Of a DNA stretch of 8,192 bases, positions 5,326 through 8,192 are shown piece after piece. The notes beneath the pieces were generated by a model. It saw nothing but the letters and a program-made list of their open reading frames with translations. It made no database searches and had not been told where the DNA came from. The stretch's first letter is position 1. Each line of letters begins with the position of its first letter. Source of the stretch: Spirosoma sp. (lineage in GTDB: Bacteria > Bacteroidota > Bacteroidia > Cytophagales > Spirosomataceae). Made by a program: the position numbers and the translations under genes. The DNA is taken from the NCBI GenBank assembly GCA_025351545.1, contig JANXVQ010000952.1:1-8192 (forward strand). The letters are read 5' to 3'.

Positions 5326-6132
5326 TTATAGATTTAAGCTTGTTTTGTTCTGGTTATAAGACTGACCAATTTTTTTCTGAATAAAGTCTGCCAGCTCGTT
5401 TGGTGTTTCCCACGGCAGCAGATGACCCGCGTCGGGAATGGTGTCGAACGTGGCGTTTTTTAGGTATGGCAACGTTAAGGTTTTCTGAACATCGGGCTTG
5501 ATCGCCTTATCGGCGGTGCCAACAATAATTGACACGGGAACAACAACGGTATTCATTTGCGCTGTAATATTTTCTTTACTGCCAAGGGTCAGCCAGGCGT
5601 TCCAGGCGGCTTCAGATGTTCGAAGATTATCCGCAATAATTTGCTCTTTTATTTTTTCCGAAACAGGTCTGACTGTAATCTTCTCGAACGTCTGTTCGGC
5701 GGCCAACCGCTGGCCATGTGTTGCAAGCATGTCTTGTCGGTCAGTATCAGAAATGGGCTCGGGAGCGGGTGGAGAGGGTGATATCAAGATTAACGATTGT
5801 AGTCCGTTGGGCTGCCGGGCTGCCAGCGCCAGTGCAACTTTACCACCCATCGAATGCCCAATCAGTATGTATTCCTGAACATCTAACGTATGAAGTAGAC
5901 TCGAAACATCGTCGGCCATGTCACTTACTGAATATCCCGTGGCTGATGCTTCTGAATCACCATGTCCACGCAAATCAATAGCCAGACAGCGATATTGATC
6001 AGAAAGCTTATCTATAACAAGTTGCCACTCAAGGGATGAGCCGCCAAAATAATGAAGGAAGACGAGTGTTAAAGTGCCACTGCCCTTTATACTTACCTTT
6101 AGGTTAACATCGTTAGATTTCTGTGTTGTCAT
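5326..6132 (-). CDS. Alpha/beta-fold hydrolase (lactonase/esterase-like)
   Basis: A 268-residue protein of the alpha/beta hydrolase superfamily, with no signal peptide, so likely cytoplasmic. The oxyanion-hole segment LHYFGGS is at 26-32, DLRGHGDS at 53-60, the nucleophile elbow GHSMGG at 92-97 (Ser94), the acid Asp208 in IVGTADKAIKP (203-213) and the base His237 in DAGHLLPWE (234-242). The triad is complete, so it should be active. The layout resembles the PcaD/enol-lactonase and haloperoxidase-like group, but the substrate cannot be told from sequence. The ATG overlaps the stop of the glycoside-hydrolase gene as ATGA, so it is probably translated with it; hydrolysis of a lactone or ester produced by the neighbouring oxidoreductase/glycosidase pair is a reasonable inference. 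The protein ends with an Asn/Lys-rich tail. Confidence 0.92.
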   Translation of the reverse strand: MTTQKSNDVNLKVSIKGSGTLTLVFLHYFGGSSLEWQLVIDKLSDQYRCLAIDLRGHGDSEASATGYSVSDMADDVSSLLHTLDVQEYILIGHSMGGKVALALAARQPNGLQSLILISPSPPAPEPISDTDRQDMLATHGQRLAAEQTFEKITVRPVSEKIKEQIIADNLRTSEAAWNAWLTLGSKENITAQMNTVVVPVSIIVGTADKAIKPDVQKTLTLPYLKNATFDTIPDAGHLLPWETPNELADFIQKKIGQSYNQNKTSLNL

Positions 6133-7469
6133 ACTTGAACTTTAAGTCGGGCGGGGCGGTCGGTTATTTCGAGTAGTTCGCCATGTGGAACGATTGTAAT
6201 CTGACCAAACTCGTTCAGTAAGCTTTTATACGCTTCGGCAACAGGGCGTGGTTTTCGATTGAGGTCATACAGGCCACACGCATTGACATTGTTATTTACC
6301 TCGCCGAGTTGAGTGTCCCAATCAATCTGGTCAATCAAACTGTACCAGGTGAACCCTAATACGGGAATACCATCCCGGCGCATACGCATGATGCTGACCC
6401 ACTGCTTATTGAGCCAGATCGGGGCTTGATCGGCCTCAAATACATTCGTTTCTGTATGCATGACCGGCATTCGATACCGCTCGTAATAGTCTTTCGTGAT
6501 TTCGTACCAGCCCAAAACATCCATTGATGTTTGGATGGACCCATCGGCCAATTTAATGCGCTCGTTTCGTCCATAATAATCATTACCCATAATCTGGTAT
6601 CCCGGTGGTTTTCCGATCATAAACCAGGCATATTCTTCGCGGGTCATGCCGTTGTCCAACAAATACATGCCAACCGTAGCCGATGGTGGATTTGCGTATA
6701 AAAGGTCCAGCGATAAAAAGCGCAATTCGTTTTCCAGAGTCACCTGTGGCGAGGGCTTTGCATAGAGTTCGTGCGTATACTCGGCGCTTTCACTTTGCAC
6801 AATTACGCAGTCGTTCCGGCGCCTGGCAATCTGCTGATTGCCCATTATGCTGGCTGCCGCGCAATGTTTGAGGGCCGTAACAAAGCCCTTATCTGTCTTG
6901 AGTTGCTCATTCCAGATGCCGTCTTTAGCACTGATTCGGGCCGTAACATAAATCTCGTTGACAGGTGTGTAAAAACGTACCCACGGATAGCGGTCGGCCA
7001 CAGCACCGGCATACTCGGCAAAGTGAATTGGTAATTCGGGATTTTGGAAATTGCCAACCCAGTCGGGCACACCGAAGTGCATTAGGTCCAGAATAGGCGT
7101 GATGCCCAACCGCTTGATTTCGGCCATGACTTCGTCGGCAAAACTCCAGTCGAATTTGCCCGGTGCCAGATGGATGCTGTAATATGGGAGACCGTAGCGC
7201 AGCACCTTCAGACCCATCTCTTTCACGAGTCCTAAATCTTCACGCCAACGGTCGTAGTGACCGCATTCGCGAAGTTGATCCCGCCGGACTTTGCCATGCT
7301 GAATGGTTGGGTATGAACACTCGATACCCGTCGCGAACATGAAGTTAGATGGGTTATTTTCCGGCATACCACTGCCATCATGTCCACCGGCTCCACCAAA
7401 TTGATCGCCGTCGTAATTACCGTCGCCGAACGTTTTTTTGATATGATCTAAGAATCCTTTTTGTGCCAT
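6129..7469 (-). CDS. GH1-like (clan GH-A) glycoside hydrolase
   Basis: A TIM-barrel glycosidase related to family 1 beta-glucosidases. The barrel runs from about FMFATGIECSYPT to the end, with HFGVPDWVGNF, the acid/base motif TPVNE (Glu172 from this start) and the nucleophile motif HTETN (Glu340), then FTWYSLIDQIDWD and the C-terminal GLYDLNRKPRPVAEAY. Both catalytic Glu are present, so a retaining hydrolase is expected. The motifs differ somewhat from classic GH1 (TFNEP, TENG), which suggests a divergent subgroup. I prefer the ATG at 7469 (MAQKGFLDHIKKTF; 446 residues). The frame extends to a TTG at 7541 overlapping the GMC stop (TTGA), which would give 470 residues. A Gly/Asp-rich stretch (about 15-35) precedes the barrel and looks like a linker; no signal peptide is seen. 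It sits between a GMC oxidoreductase and an alpha/beta hydrolase in one apparent operon. Confidence 0.9.
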   Translation of the reverse strand: MAQKGFLDHIKKTFGDGNYDGDQFGGAGGHDGSGMPENNPSNFMFATGIECSYPTIQHGKVRRDQLRECGHYDRWREDLGLVKEMGLKVLRYGLPYYSIHLAPGKFDWSFADEVMAEIKRLGITPILDLMHFGVPDWVGNFQNPELPIHFAEYAGAVADRYPWVRFYTPVNEIYVTARISAKDGIWNEQLKTDKGFVTALKHCAAASIMGNQQIARRRNDCVIVQSESAEYTHELYAKPSPQVTLENELRFLSLDLLYANPPSATVGMYLLDNGMTREEYAWFMIGKPPGYQIMGNDYYGRNERIKLADGSIQTSMDVLGWYEITKDYYERYRMPVMHTETNVFEADQAPIWLNKQWVSIMRMRRDGIPVLGFTWYSLIDQIDWDTQLGEVNNNVNACGLYDLNRKPRPVAEAYKSLLNEFGQITIVPHGELLEITDRPARLKVQV

Positions 7470-7537
7470 AACATTTCTGGGCAGACGGTCGCGGTTCTTT
7501 GTCGGGTCTTTACCGTAAATAGCTATTCTGGTATTTT

Positions 7538-8192
7538 TCAATGCTGAGGTTTACCCACTTTACGTAGAAACTGGTCGGCTGTTCGAAGTGATAAAGCCAT
7601 AATTGTTAAGGCTGGATTTACACTCAGAGCACTTGGAAATGTTGAGTTGTCACTGATATACAAGTTCGGAATATCGAACGACTGACCATCGGCATTTATA
7701 ACGGCGGTGTCGGGACTGTTGCCCATACGACAGGTGCCAATGACATGGGCATTACGCGGAAATGCCCAAACATTTTTGGCTCCGGCTGCTGCCCAAATGT
7801 CACGCATAACCTCGTCGGCATGGGCTGTCATTCGTTTTTCGTTTTCTCCATTGGAGAAATAAATACGAGGTTTGGGTATGCCCCGGATGTCTTTCTCGTC
7901 AGATAATTCCAGATAATTGTGTTCGTAGGGAAGGCAATCGCCAAGAATATTGATGCCCGCCACATGATTGTAGGCTAAAGCCGCCCGTTTTAGATCATTT
8001 CCCCATAATCCACGGCCCCGGGCCATTTGCGTCATATAGGTAACGGGCATAACGCCGATGGATTGAAGTAGGTAGCCGCCTGCAAAATTGGCCTGTTTAG
8101 GCCGATGGGTATCCTCCGAAATTAAGGCACCGGGAACACCTTTGTACGGTCTCACATCGTCGTCAAATTCACCCCAGATTTGTAGCGCCGTG
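7538..8192 (-). CDS. GMC-family oxidoreductase, C-terminal part (5' end outside window)
   Basis: The frame is open to the right edge and ends with TGA at 7538, so only about the last 217 residues are present; the FAD-binding N-terminus lies beyond 8192. The sequence fits the GMC C-terminal domain: NAHVIGTCRMGNSPDTAVIN with the catalytic His (codon at 7747-7745), DIPNLYISDNSTFPS, and NPALTIMALSLRTAD with the second active-site residue Asn (codon at 7618-7616) and the flavin-binding end. GMC enzymes oxidise alcohols or sugars using FAD. The pattern is of the sugar/gluconate-dehydrogenase-like bacterial type, but the substrate is unknown. It is the first visible gene of a coupled set with a GH1-like glycosidase and an alpha/beta hydrolase, suggesting oxidation of a sugar or glycoside. 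A GTG at 8155 is in frame but is not the true start, since coding sequence (IWGEFDDD) continues upstream of it. Confidence 0.93.
   Translation of the reverse strand, partial: TALQIWGEFDDDVRPYKGVPGALISEDTHRPKQANFAGGYLLQSIGVMPVTYMTQMARGRGLWGNDLKRAALAYNHVAGINILGDCLPYEHNYLELSDEKDIRGIPKPRIYFSNGENEKRMTAHADEVMRDIWAAAGAKNVWAFPRNAHVIGTCRMGNSPDTAVINADGQSFDIPNLYISDNSTFPSALSVNPALTIMALSLRTADQFLRKVGKPQH

Overview
The window looks like a piece of a Bacteroidota chromosome, most likely from the Cytophagales (Spirosoma-like). This rests on three things: TrpE/TrpG/TrpD/TrpC proteins of Bacteroidota type, near-perfect TAnnTTTG -7 promoter elements in place of an E. coli-type -10, and start codons preceded by A/T-rich stretches with no clear Shine-Dalgarno. 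The genus is an inference. Every convincing gene lies on the minus strand, so the biological reading order runs from 8192 down to 1.

Right part (about 8192-5326): three tightly coupled genes. They are the C-terminal part of a GMC-family flavin oxidoreductase, a GH1-like (clan GH-A) glycoside hydrolase, and an alpha/beta hydrolase. The last two overlap by ATGA, and the hydrolase/GMC junction is overlapping or nearly so depending on the start chosen. This suggests one transcript for oxidation and cleavage of a glycoside or similar carbohydrate; the substrate cannot be read from the sequence.

Middle part (about 5277-4196): two small, visibly AT-rich genes for membrane-anchored proteins of unknown function, 20 bp apart, behind a TATATTTG promoter element.

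Left part (about 4168-1): the start of a tryptophan biosynthesis operon in the order trpE-trpG-trpD-trpC. Upstream of trpE is what reads as a complete ribosome-mediated attenuator: a TATATTTG promoter, an 18-codon leader peptide (MNNSVNNMIWWWHSSQLR) with three consecutive Trp codons, a 1:2 hairpin covering those codons, a competing antiterminator, and a perfect 12-bp terminator stem with a seven-T tail ending 22 bp before the trpE start. This is the most interesting item in the window. The enzymes convert chorismate to anthranilate (TrpE+TrpG), then to phosphoribosyl-anthranilate (TrpD), then to indole-3-glycerol phosphate (TrpC).

The extreme left end (1-100) is a perfect 46-bp foldback made of trpC coding sequence. 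It breaks trpC about 30-40 codons short of its expected end, and is probably an assembly or library artefact at a contig end, though a real rearrangement is not excluded. No tRNA, rRNA, CRISPR array, IS element or prophage gene was found.
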